In this document: positions 1 to 5,791 of the stretch, piece by piece
Layout of the letters: the number at the start of each line of letters is the position of its first letter
How positions within the stretch are numbered: the stretch's first letter is position 1
Source of the DNA: Paludibacter sp.
Lineage (GTDB): Bacteria; Bacteroidota; Bacteroidia; Bacteroidales; Paludibacteraceae
DNA length: 6,476 bases
Direction of reading: 5' to 3'
Assembly: GCA_018054805.1 (NCBI GenBank)
Contig: JAGPIU010000060.1
Location: 1 to 6,476 of the forward strand
Position numbers and translations under genes: made by a program
Notes under the pieces: model-generated
Databases searched by the model: none
Told to the model about the DNA's origin: nothing
Seen by the model: the letters and a program-made list of their open reading frames with translations, nothing else

Positions 1-191
1 GCTCCTTCGTTTGTAAGCACCTGAAGCATTTCGTCGGTTTGGTTGAGCATACGCACAATGTCGTCGTAGCGGGTTTCGAACTGAATAAGGTCCACCTGCT
101 CAGCACCAAGCGCACTGAGGCATTTGTCCTTCAACAAACGACGAATACTTATAAAATCGGTTTTTTGCTCGAAATGGTCTGGATATAACAT
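1..191 (-). CDS. mutS2: Endonuclease MutS2, N-terminal part (runs off the window)
   Basis: The minus strand reads an open frame from an ATG at 191-189 to the window edge, giving 63 complete codons. The protein begins MLYPDHFEQKTDF and continues with RRLLKDKCLSALG and then LNQTDEMLQVL. This matches the remembered N-terminus of Bacteroidota MutS2: a first helix of the type YPxxFEQK, a (K/E)CLSxLGxExV segment, and LxQTxE. MutS2 is a MutS homologue with a DNA-clamp and ATPase body and a C-terminal Smr nuclease domain. In other bacteria it is linked to suppressing recombination or rescuing stalled ribosomes. None of the ATPase or Smr parts lies in the window, so the call rests on the N-terminal pattern only. 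The start is supported by a promoter about 20 bp upstream, which implies a leader of roughly 14-17 nt. No Shine-Dalgarno sequence is visible, which is usual for this phylum. A different MutS-family member is the main alternative. Confidence 0.8.
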   Translation of the reverse strand, partial: MLYPDHFEQKTDFISIRRLLKDKCLSALGAEQVDLIQFETRYDDIVRMLNQTDEMLQVLTNEG

Positions 192-210
192 ATATAAAAT
201 AAACTGGAGC

Positions 211-242
211 GCAAAGGTAACATAAAAAAAACGCACCACAAT
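211..242 (-). promoter_or_regulatory. Promoter of mutS2 (Bacteroidota type)
   Basis: On the minus strand ATTG (242-239) is followed after 19 bp by TACCTTTGC (219-211). This fits the Bacteroidota sigma-ABfr consensus TTG, about 19-21 bp, TAnnTTTG. Transcription would start near 205-208, about 15 nt before the mutS2 ATG. The -33 element lies inside the tRNA terminator stem, and the spacer contains the terminator's T-tract, so the two signals share sequence. Confidence 0.7.
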
Positions 243-262
243 GGATTAGATTGCAGTGCGTT
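224..262 (-). terminator. Intrinsic terminator of the tRNA-Arg transcript
   Basis: Read leftwards, AACGCAC (262-256) pairs with GTGCGTT (236-230). A 2x2 internal mismatch follows, then CAAT/ATTG (253-250 with 242-239), closing a 7-nt loop. The stem runs straight into eight T residues (complement of the A run at 224-231). It begins 12 nt after the mature tRNA 3' end. Position, orientation and U-tract are all as expected for a Rho-independent terminator. Confidence 0.85.
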
Positions 263-274
263 AGAAACTAAAAG

Positions 275-348
275 TGATCTCGTTGAGATTCGAACTCAAG
301 ACCCACAGCTTAGAAGGCTGTTGCTCTATCCAGCTGAGCTACGAGACC
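275..348 (-). tRNA. tRNA-Arg, anticodon UCU
   Basis: A complete 74-nt cloverleaf is read on the minus strand. The acceptor stem is GGTCTCG with CGAGATC (one G·U pair), with discriminator A at 275. The D arm is GCTC/GAGC with loop AGCTGGATA, which carries A20, a known arginine identity base. The anticodon stem is ACAGC/GCTGT with loop CTTCTAA, giving anticodon TCT (complement of 314-312), which reads AGA and possibly AGG codons. The variable region is GGGTC and the T arm is TTGAG/CTCAA around TTCGAAT. CCA is not encoded (ACT follows), so it must be added after transcription. The gene has its own promoter about 100 bp upstream and its own terminator downstream, so it is a single-gene unit. It is divergent from thrA. 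Confidence 0.97.
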
Positions 349-361
349 GGCCATTTTATTT

Positions 362-439
362 GCTTTTGTAAAAGTGAAGATTATCTGTATAAATATAAAA
401 TAATCTGTATCAGCGTGTACGCATTCATTTTACAAAAGC
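362..439. repeat. 12-bp perfect inverted repeat in the tRNA-Arg leader
   Basis: GCTTTTGTAAAA (362-373) and TTTTACAAAAGC (428-439) are exact reverse complements separated by 54 bp. The predicted tRNA transcript starts at about 437-440, so the distal arm would form the very 5' end of the precursor. The proximal arm ends 13 nt before the mature tRNA. The spacer is AT-rich. It could fold the precursor leader or bind a dimeric protein; neither is shown by sequence alone. Confidence 0.6.
383..410. repeat. Two 8-bp direct repeats ATCTGTAT, 20 bp apart
   Basis: ATCTGTAT occurs at 383-390 and again at 403-410, start to start 20 bp, close to two helical turns. Both copies lie in the spacer of the 12-bp inverted repeat. 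The surrounding sequence is AT-rich, so chance is a real possibility. Confidence 0.35.
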
Positions 440-442
440 GCT

Positions 443-474
443 GCAAAAGTAGTTTATTTTTCGGAATCTTACAA
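443..474 (-). promoter_or_regulatory. Promoter of tRNA-Arg (Bacteroidota type)
   Basis: On the minus strand TTG (474-472) is followed after 20 bp by TACTTTTGC (451-443), a full match to TAnnTTTG. The predicted start is near 437-440, giving a precursor leader of about 90 nt before the mature tRNA at 348. No other good -7 element lies nearer the tRNA. Confidence 0.7.
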
Positions 475-502
475 CTGTTTATTCAAAAAAGCCCGTTCTA
501 CG

Positions 503-515
503 GCCAATAATTGGC
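503..515. promoter_or_regulatory. 13-bp palindrome upstream of thrA, possible operator
   Basis: GCCAATAATTGGC is a perfect palindrome around the central A509, with arms GCCAAT and ATTGGC. It ends 10 bp before the candidate thrA -7 element, so it would sit roughly at -38 to -26 of that promoter. This is a plausible site for a dimeric regulator of threonine-family synthesis or of the divergent pair. No regulator is known from the sequence. Confidence 0.4.
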
Positions 516-525
516 AAAAAATCGC

Positions 526-534
526 TAATATTGC
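526..534 (+). promoter_or_regulatory. Candidate -7 element of thrA
   Basis: TAATATTGC matches TAnnTTTG at all but one fixed position (ATTG for TTTG). No TTG or TTTG lies 19-21 bp upstream, so the -33 half is missing or degenerate. If used, transcription starts near 538-541 and the leader to ATG 577 is under 40 nt. That is too short for a peptide attenuator like that of the enterobacterial thr operon. Confidence 0.4.
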
Positions 535-576
535 ACTCTGAAAAAAACAAGCTCTAAATAACTTAAATTGTCTGAA

Positions 577-3012
577 ATGAAAGTAATGAAATTCGGCGGA
601 ACATCCGTAGGTTCTGTCAATGGTATTCTGAATGTAAAACAAATCGTCGAGGCCCAGCAGGAGCCTGTCATTGTAGTGGTCTCAGCCCTCTCGGGCATTA
701 CCGACCAACTTTACACGACAGCCCGAATGGCTTCGGAAGGCAATACAGAATACACGCTCGAATATCAGACAATGTTCGCCCGCCATACTGAAATTATCGA
801 AACGGTAATTCCCGAACACAAAATTCAAACTGTACTTGAGGAAATCCGGCTTTTATTCAACGATTTGTCGAACATTCTACGCGGTGTATATCTCATCAAG
901 GACATGTCGCCAAAAATTATCGACAGCATTGTGGGTTATGGCGAGTCAATTTCATCGATTATCATTGCGAATGCTATCGACGATGCCGTACACTTCGATG
1001 CACGAAAAATTATAAAAACCAACCATCAGTTCGACAAACATGTGGTGGATTTTGCCAACACCAACGAACTAATCAGAGATATGTTCAGTACACTTCCAAA
1101 GGTTTCTATCTGCGGAGGTTTTATTTCCACCGATAGTCAGACAAACTTCGTGACCAATCTTGGCCGTGGTGGTTCCGACTATACAGCTGCCATTATTGCA
1201 GCGGCACTCGATGCTTCCATTCTGGAAATATGGACAGATGTCGACGGATTTATGACAGCCGACCCACGCATCATAAGCAACACCTATGTAATTGAAAAAC
1301 TTAGCTTTAGCGAAGCCATGGAGCTTTGCAACTTTGGAGCAAAGGTGATTTATCCGCCCACAATTTTCCCTGTTTTCCATAAAAATATTCCGGTAGTAAT
1401 TAAAAACACTTTCAATCCCGAAGCTGCCGGCACATATATTTCGCAGGAAAAAGAAAAAAGCGTTGCCAAAGCTATTAAAGGTATTTCGTCGATTAACGAC
1501 ACCTCACTCATTACCATTCAGGGACTTGGTATGGTAGGCGTTATCGGGGTGAATTACCGCATTTTCCGTGTATTAGCCAAGAGCGGCATCAGCGTATTCC
1601 TCGTTTCACAGGCTTCATCGGAAAACACGACTTCAATCGGGGTTCGCAATGCCGACAGTGAACTGGCCGTAAAAGTATTACGTCAGGAATTTGCAGCTGA
1701 AATCGCGCAGGGCGAAATCGACAATATTTTCTCAGAAGATGATTTGGCTACAGTAGCGATTGTAGGCGACAATATGAAACGCACGCCGGGTATTGCCGGA
1801 AAGCTTTTTGGTACTTTGGGTAAAAACGGAATCAACGTAATTGCCTGTGCGCAGGGAGCTTCCGAAACCAACATCTCGTTTGTTACCGACCGAAAATCGC
1901 TGCGTAAAGCACTCAATGTGATCCACGATTCATTTTTCCTTTCAGAATATCAGGTTCTGAATGTTTTCGTTGTGGGAATAGGAACGGTGGGAAGCAATCT
2001 TCTGGAACAAATTAAGAAACAGCAACCTTTATTGATGCGTAAAAACGGCCTGAAACTAAATGTGGTGGGCATTGCATCGAGTAAAAAAATGCTTTTCGAG
2101 CGTTCGGGAATTCAACTCGACAATTATCGCCATAATTTAATGGAAAATGGCCTCGACGCCAGTCCACGACGGATTTGTGATGAAGTCATCAACATGAATA
2201 TATTCAACTCAGTGTTTGTGGATTGTACGGCAAACAATGATATTTCGGAATTGTATCAGACACTACTCGAAAACAACGTATCGGTAGTGACAGCGAATAA
2301 AATTGCAGCTTCGTCGGAATACGAAAAATATGAAAAGCTGAAAGACATAACACGTCGCAAAGGCGTAAAATTCCTTTTCGAAACCAATGTGGGTGCAGGC
2401 CTGCCCATTATCAACACAATGAATAACCTGATAAACAGCGGCGACCATATTCAGAAAATGCAGGCTGTACTCTCGGGCACACTCAACTTTATTTTCAACA
2501 CCATTAGCAGCGAAATACCACTCAGCAAAGCCATTCTGATGGCCAAAGAAGCAGGTTTTGCCGAACCCGACCCGCGCATCGACCTGAGCGGAAAAGATGT
2601 GGTGCGCAAACTGGTGATTCTGGCACGCGAAGCCGGCTATCGGATTGAACAGGACGATGTACAGAAAAATCTGTTTATTCCTGAGAAATACTTCAAAGGT
2701 ACTTTGGACGAATTCTGGGCAACAATTTCGGAACTCGATGCTGAATTTGAGGAAAAACGCGCACGATTGGCCGCTGCCGGTAAACGCTGGCGTTTTGTAG
2801 CAACCATGGAAATGGGACAATGCAATGTGGGACTTCAGGAAGTAGACAGCCTGCATCCATTCTTCGACTTGCAGGGAAGTAACAACATTATTCTGATTAC
2901 AACCGAACGCTACAACGAGTTTCCAATGATGATTAAGGGCTACGGAGCCGGTGCAAGTGTGACAGCTGCAGGTGTTTTCTCCGATATTATCAGCATAGCC
3001 AACATACGATAA
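577..3012 (+). CDS. thrA: Bifunctional aspartokinase / homoserine dehydrogenase
   Basis: This is an 811-residue fusion, the normal size for ThrA. The N-terminal kinase makes aspartyl-phosphate from aspartate and ATP; the C-terminal domain reduces aspartate semialdehyde to homoserine with NAD(P)H. Kinase motifs are KFGGTSVG (5-12), GRGGSDYT (196-203), TDVDG (220-224) and DPR (229-231). Two ACT regulatory domains follow at roughly 310-385 and 390-460, with GMVGVIGV (318-325) and the later GIAGKLFGTL segment; these normally bind threonine as feedback inhibitor. The dehydrogenase has the nucleotide loop GIGTVG (467-472), TANK (572-575), ETNVGAGLP (602-610), SGTLNFI (633-639) and the acidic EPDPRIDLSGKD stretch (663-674), including the likely catalytic lysine region. 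All key motifs are intact. ATG 577 is chosen because family members start MKVMKFGG; an in-frame TTG at 568 would add three residues. Lys-specific control cannot be judged. A lipoprotein gene, not thrB, follows after 4 bp. Confidence 0.96.
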   Translation: MKVMKFGGTSVGSVNGILNVKQIVEAQQEPVIVVVSALSGITDQLYTTARMASEGNTEYTLEYQTMFARHTEIIETVIPEHKIQTVLEEIRLLFNDLSNILRGVYLIKDMSPKIIDSIVGYGESISSIIIANAIDDAVHFDARKIIKTNHQFDKHVVDFANTNELIRDMFSTLPKVSICGGFISTDSQTNFVTNLGRGGSDYTAAIIAAALDASILEIWTDVDGFMTADPRIISNTYVIEKLSFSEAMELCNFGAKVIYPPTIFPVFHKNIPVVIKNTFNPEAAGTYISQEKEKSVAKAIKGISSINDTSLITIQGLGMVGVIGVNYRIFRVLAKSGISVFLVSQASSENTTSIGVRNADSELAVKVLRQEFAAEIAQGEIDNIFSEDDLATVAIVGDNMKRTPGIAGKLFGTLGKNGINVIACAQGASETNISFVTDRKSLRKALNVIHDSFFLSEYQVLNVFVVGIGTVGSNLLEQIKKQQPLLMRKNGLKLNVVGIASSKKMLFERSGIQLDNYRHNLMENGLDASPRRICDEVINMNIFNSVFVDCTANNDISELYQTLLENNVSVVTANKIAASSEYEKYEKLKDITRRKGVKFLFETNVGAGLPIINTMNNLINSGDHIQKMQAVLSGTLNFIFNTISSEIPLSKAILMAKEAGFAEPDPRIDLSGKDVVRKLVILAREAGYRIEQDDVQKNLFIPEKYFKGTLDEFWATISELDAEFEEKRARLAAAGKRWRFVATMEMGQCNVGLQEVDSLHPFFDLQGSNNIILITTERYNEFPMMIKGYGAGASVTAAGVFSDIISIANIR

Positions 3013-3016
3013 ATAT

Positions 3017-3520
3017 ATGCGGGTCTTTACTTTAGCTTTGGCATCAGCATGTTTCATTGCGGCCGGCTGCGTAAAGCAACAGCCACAGCTACCTGCCAAC
3101 AAAGGAAATGCAACCGACCAGACCACATTGGCACTCACGCAGGCCAACGAAAAACTGATTGAAGCGGAAGATAGTTTGTTGGCCGATTATGTGGCGCAAC
3201 AAACTGAGAGTTATCAAAAAACTGAAAACGGATATTGGTATCGGATTATAGAGACTGAAAACAAGCAGGCAGCAGAGAAAAGGGAAGTAAAATACAGCAT
3301 TTTTTCGCTCGAAAACGAACTTTTGCTGAGCGAAGAAAAAACGATTATTCCCGGAAAAAAAGAGCTTATCGCCGCACTCGATCATTTTACATTAACTCAT
3401 CCTGAGGCAATACAGGCAAGTCTTATTATCCCCTGGCATCAGGCCTATGGAGTCAGCGGACAATCACCTGAAATAAATGCATATCAATCAGTTAAAGCAG
3501 AAATTTTCATTATCAAATAA
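3017..3520 (+). CDS. FKBP-like lipoprotein (GldI-type, degenerate)
   Basis: The 167-residue product begins with a short lipoprotein signal peptide: R2, a hydrophobic core, and lipobox IAAGC with Cys18 as the probable lipidated residue. A polar linker (19-45) and a helix around EAEDSLLADYV lead into NGYWYRI (71-77). The end (137-167) has the shape of an FKBP C-terminus: IIPWHQAYG, a loop, then a final strand KAEIFII. Tyr144 in AYG matches the conserved FKBP active-site tyrosine. The FD and central tryptophan positions of active FKBPs are not evident, so prolyl isomerase activity is doubtful. FKBP-fold lipoproteins such as GldI are known in Bacteroidota, where GldI belongs to gliding motility; orthology to GldI is not claimed. 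The start lies 4 bp after the thrA stop, so it is almost surely co-transcribed with thrA. The probable location is an envelope membrane, facing the periplasm or beyond. Confidence 0.8.
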   Translation: MRVFTLALASACFIAAGCVKQQPQLPANKGNATDQTTLALTQANEKLIEAEDSLLADYVAQQTESYQKTENGYWYRIIETENKQAAEKREVKYSIFSLENELLLSEEKTIIPGKKELIAALDHFTLTHPEAIQASLIIPWHQAYGVSGQSPEINAYQSVKAEIFIIK

Positions 3521-3565
3521 AGCAGAAAAACTTTTCGAAAGAGAAATTGTATTAAATTAATCCTG

Positions 3566-3621
3566 AAATATCCAAATTCATTATTCTTAACTTTTAAATT
3601 CGGGATAATAGTCGGATATTT
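3566..3621. repeat. 8-bp inverted repeat between the two lipoprotein genes
   Basis: AAATATCC (3566-3573) and GGATATTT (3614-3621) are exact reverse complements with a 40-bp AT-rich spacer. No T-tract follows, so it does not look like an intrinsic terminator. The right arm overlaps GATATTTG, a one-mismatch -7 element, but no -33 element stands out. It may be a chance feature of AT-rich DNA. Confidence 0.3.
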
Positions 3622-3633
3622 GTTGTTAGAAAA

Positions 3634-3650
3634 CAGCGGTGAACCTGCTG
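3634..3650 (+). other. Small hairpin in the leader of the second lipoprotein gene
   Basis: CAGCGG pairs with CC-GCTG around a TGAA tetraloop, with one bulged T (3646). It lies about 40 nt before the ATG at 3691 in otherwise AT-rich sequence and has no U-tract after it. It could be an mRNA leader structure or the remains of a terminator; the evidence is the pairing alone. Confidence 0.3.
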
Positions 3651-3690
3651 AAAGTTAAGTATTTTAAAACAGAAAAATTTAAAACCCTAT

Positions 3691-4233
3691 ATGAAATCAT
3701 TCCTGAAATTATTTTCACTCATTTTTGTGCTTTCAACGCTAATAGTATCTTGCGACGACGATGTAACTTACGCCGAACAACTAAGAGCTGAGAAAAAACT
3801 GATTGCAGATTATATCAAACGAAATAATATTAAAGTTGTCACCGAATTTCCGGCCGACTCGGTTTGGGCTGACAGCAGCATTTATTATCTTTCGCCAAGC
3901 GGAATGTATTTCCGTATTGAAGAACCGGGAGATGTAGCGGACTCGCTTCCGGTAAGCAGCGGCGACAAAATAAACCCCAGATATCATCAATATACGCTTA
4001 CAGAAGACCCCGACACAATATCGGACTGGAGCACGATAGATTTCGCATTTCCTTCATCGTTTTATTATGGCGATTTAACACAAGCCTGCGACGCATGGCA
4101 CGAAGCTGTGGGTTATATGAAACACAGCAATTCAATAGCCAGAATAATTGTCCCTTCGAAATTGGGATTCGATGGAGATGTAAACTCGGTAACGCCTTAC
4201 GGTTATTATTTTAAAATTAAATTCCAGAAGTAA
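3691..4233 (+). CDS. DUF4827-type lipoprotein with an FKBP-like fold
   Basis: The product has 180 residues. Residues 1-21 form a lipoprotein signal peptide (K2, K6, hydrophobic core, lipobox LIVSC with Cys21), followed by the acidic DDD. The segment TYAEQLRAEKKLIADYIKRN (26-45) and the overall length match remembered Bacteroidales lipoproteins of the DUF4827 family. The rest lines up with the preceding gene product: LIADYI against LLADYV, SGMYFRI (70-76) against NGYWYRI, and ARIIVPSKLGF (150-160) against ASLIIPWHQAYG. Trp136 in AWHEAVGYM sits where FKBPs have their GWEE tryptophan, while the usual tyrosine is Phe160. It therefore looks like a divergent FKBP-fold paralogue of unknown role, anchored in the envelope. 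It lies 170 bp after the first lipoprotein gene with no clear terminator between them, and has its own terminator before glmM. The DUF assignment is from memory of the family pattern. Confidence 0.75.
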   Translation: MKSFLKLFSLIFVLSTLIVSCDDDVTYAEQLRAEKKLIADYIKRNNIKVVTEFPADSVWADSSIYYLSPSGMYFRIEEPGDVADSLPVSSGDKINPRYHQYTLTEDPDTISDWSTIDFAFPSSFYYGDLTQACDAWHEAVGYMKHSNSIARIIVPSKLGFDGDVNSVTPYGYYFKIKFQK

Positions 4234-4248
4234 TTCCGGAATTTTTTT
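4219..4248 (+). terminator. Intrinsic terminator over the stop codon of the DUF4827-type gene
   Basis: AAATTCC (4219-4225) pairs with GGAATTT (4238-4244) around a 12-nt loop that contains the TAA stop (4231-4233). The descending arm runs into a T run (4242-4248). A competing palindrome AATTCCGGAATT (4232-4243) shares the right arm. The stem is AT-rich, so efficiency is uncertain. It would separate the lipoprotein genes from glmM. Confidence 0.6.
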
Positions 4249-4325
4249 GTTTAATACAAACTACAACTGAACAAAGAAACACAACAACTAATTTACTTAT
4301 ACAAACTTAAAATTCGAGAACTAAA

Positions 4326-5717
4326 ATGACTTTAATCAAATCTATTTCCGGCATTCGCGGCACTATAGGCGGCAATGTAGGCGAAGGTCTGAACCCGGTG
4401 GACATTGTGAGATTTACGGCTGCTTATGCCACCTACATCAAAAACAACAAAACCACCGACTCAAACAAAATTGTAGTGGGACGCGATGCGCGTATCTCAG
4501 GACAAATGGTAAACGAAATTGTAACCGGCACGCTACTCGGCATGGGATTCGATGTGGTAAATATCGGACTTGCCACCACTCCTACTACTGAAATTGCTGT
4601 GACAATGGAAAATGCTGCCGGTGGAATTATTCTTACTGCCAGCCACAACCCAAAACAATGGAATGCACTTAAACTTTTGAACGAAAAAGGTGAATTTCTG
4701 AATGCCGATGCTGGCGAAACTGTATTGAAAATTGCATCAGACGAGAGTTTCAGCTTTGCACCGGTTGATGAACTCGGAAAGCTTACCGAAAACAACGATT
4801 ATACCCGCAAACATATTGAAAGCGTTTTAGCCCTCGACCTTGTGGATGCTGATGCAGTTCGTGCAGCTGGTTTCAGCGTAGCTATCGACTGTGTTAACTC
4901 TGTGGGTGGTATTGTACTTCCTGAACTGCTCGAAGCATTGGGCGTAAAAAACATCGAAAAACTTTATTGCGAACCAAACGGACAATTTCCTCACAATCCC
5001 GAACCTCTGCCCGAACATCTTACCGATATTTCAAACGTTATGAAATCAGGTAAAGCTGATGTGGGCTTTGTGGTTGACCCTGATGTGGATCGCTTGGCCA
5101 TTATTTGTGAAGATGGTTCAATGTTTGGCGAAGAATACACTTTGGTTTCTATTGCCGATTATGTACTCGAAAACACACCCGGAAACACCGTTTCGAACAT
5201 GAGTTCGACCCGCGCGCTTCGCGATGTGACTGTAAAACACAATTGCAGCTACACAGCTTCGGCAGTAGGCGAAGTAAATGTGGTGACAGCAATGAAAGCT
5301 ACAAACGCTGTGATTGGCGGCGAAGGAAACGGCGGTATCATCTATCCGGCAAGTCACTACGGACGCGATGCACTGGTGGGTATTGCACTTTTCCTGACCA
5401 TGATGGCCAAACGCAAAATGAAAGTATCGGAACTCCGCAAAACATATCCTGAATATTTTATTTCAAAAAATAAAATTGAACTGACTCCCGCCATCGATGT
5501 GGATCATATTTTAAGTGTGATCAAAGAAAAACACAGTGCGTACGAAGTAAACGACATCGATGGGGTGAAAATCGACTTCCCTACCGGTTGGGTACACCTT
5601 CGCAAATCGAACACAGAGCCTATTATCCGCATTTATTCCGAATCTGGAACACCTGAAGAGGCAGACAAATTCGCTCAGGATATTATTGCTCAAATCAAAG
5701 CTATTGCAGGAATTTAA
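4326..5717 (+). CDS. glmM: Phosphoglucosamine mutase (alpha-D-phosphohexomutase family)
   Basis: The product has 463 residues, close to the usual 445-465 of GlmM. GlmM turns glucosamine-6-phosphate into glucosamine-1-phosphate in the cytoplasm, on the path to UDP-GlcNAc for peptidoglycan and lipid A. All four active-site loops of the family are present: the phosphoserine loop TASHNP with Ser106 (104-109), the metal site DPDVDR (251-256), the sugar loop GEGNGG (332-337), and the phosphate loop RKSNTEP with Arg435 after it (426-435). The N-terminus SISGIRGT and GRDAR (residues 52-56) are also typical. The phosphate loop reads SNTEP, where E. coli-type GlmM has SGTEP. The SNTEP form also occurs in phosphomannomutases and phosphoglucomutases, so substrate specificity is likely but not proven. 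The 92-bp leader after the upstream terminator is rich in A and C and very poor in G; I see no clear promoter in it. The ATG at 4326 follows the A-rich sequence typical of this phylum. Confidence 0.88.
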   Translation: MTLIKSISGIRGTIGGNVGEGLNPVDIVRFTAAYATYIKNNKTTDSNKIVVGRDARISGQMVNEIVTGTLLGMGFDVVNIGLATTPTTEIAVTMENAAGGIILTASHNPKQWNALKLLNEKGEFLNADAGETVLKIASDESFSFAPVDELGKLTENNDYTRKHIESVLALDLVDADAVRAAGFSVAIDCVNSVGGIVLPELLEALGVKNIEKLYCEPNGQFPHNPEPLPEHLTDISNVMKSGKADVGFVVDPDVDRLAIICEDGSMFGEEYTLVSIADYVLENTPGNTVSNMSSTRALRDVTVKHNCSYTASAVGEVNVVTAMKATNAVIGGEGNGGIIYPASHYGRDALVGIALFLTMMAKRKMKVSELRKTYPEYFISKNKIELTPAIDVDHILSVIKEKHSAYEVNDIDGVKIDFPTGWVHLRKSNTEPIIRIYSESGTPEEADKFAQDIIAQIKAIAGI

Positions 5718-5733
5718 AAACCTCTTTTTTTTT
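5715..5733 (+). terminator. Possible weak terminator after glmM
   Basis: The glmM stop is followed by AAAAA-CCTC-TTTTT and a total of nine T residues (5725-5733). The only possible stem is A-T pairs, so this is not a convincing hairpin, though the T run directly after a stop codon is suggestive. The larger palindrome at 5792-5878 may contribute instead. Confidence 0.25.
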
Positions 5734-5742
5734 AGGAAACGA

Positions 5743-5757
5743 GACTTTTCAAAAGTC
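5743..5757. repeat. 15-bp perfect palindrome downstream of glmM
   Basis: GACTTTT-C-AAAAGTC is a perfect 7+1+7 palindrome. As RNA it would give a 6-bp stem with a 3-nt loop. It has no T run after it on the plus strand. It could be part of the glmM transcript end or a protein site. Confidence 0.45.
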
Positions 5758-5791
5758 AAAAGGTGAGATGTAAAGCTTATAAATCATTTCA

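Noticed and set aside
275..348. The tRNA as an integration site for a mobile element
   Set aside because: No second copy of the tRNA 3' end, no integrase gene and no shift in base composition are visible in the window.
274..510. A 78-codon plus-strand open frame
   Set aside because: It runs across the tRNA-Arg gene and its leader and promoter; the product is low-complexity, with no family resemblance.
568..576. TTG at 568 as the thrA start
   Set aside because: It would add three residues before MKVMKFGG, the usual family start; ATG 577 is the simpler choice. TTG cannot be fully excluded.
541..576. A thr-type leader peptide and attenuator before thrA
   Set aside because: There is no short frame rich in Thr or Ile codons, and no terminator hairpin lies between the candidate start site and ATG 577.
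2263..3147. A 294-codon open frame on the minus strand, antisense to the end of thrA
   Set aside because: The opposite strand carries thrA with all dehydrogenase motifs. The antisense product is rich in Cys, His and Phe, has no recognisable domain, and is the usual by-product of codon bias in a real gene.
4249..4325. A glmM promoter in the A/C-rich leader
   Set aside because: I found no TAnnTTTG with an acceptable -33 element. The best match, TAATTTAC, has two mismatches and no partner.
5243..5452. Short plus-strand frame inside glmM, and several minus-strand frames across glmM
   Set aside because: All lie within the glmM coding region, whose frame has all four active-site loops; the others are shadows.
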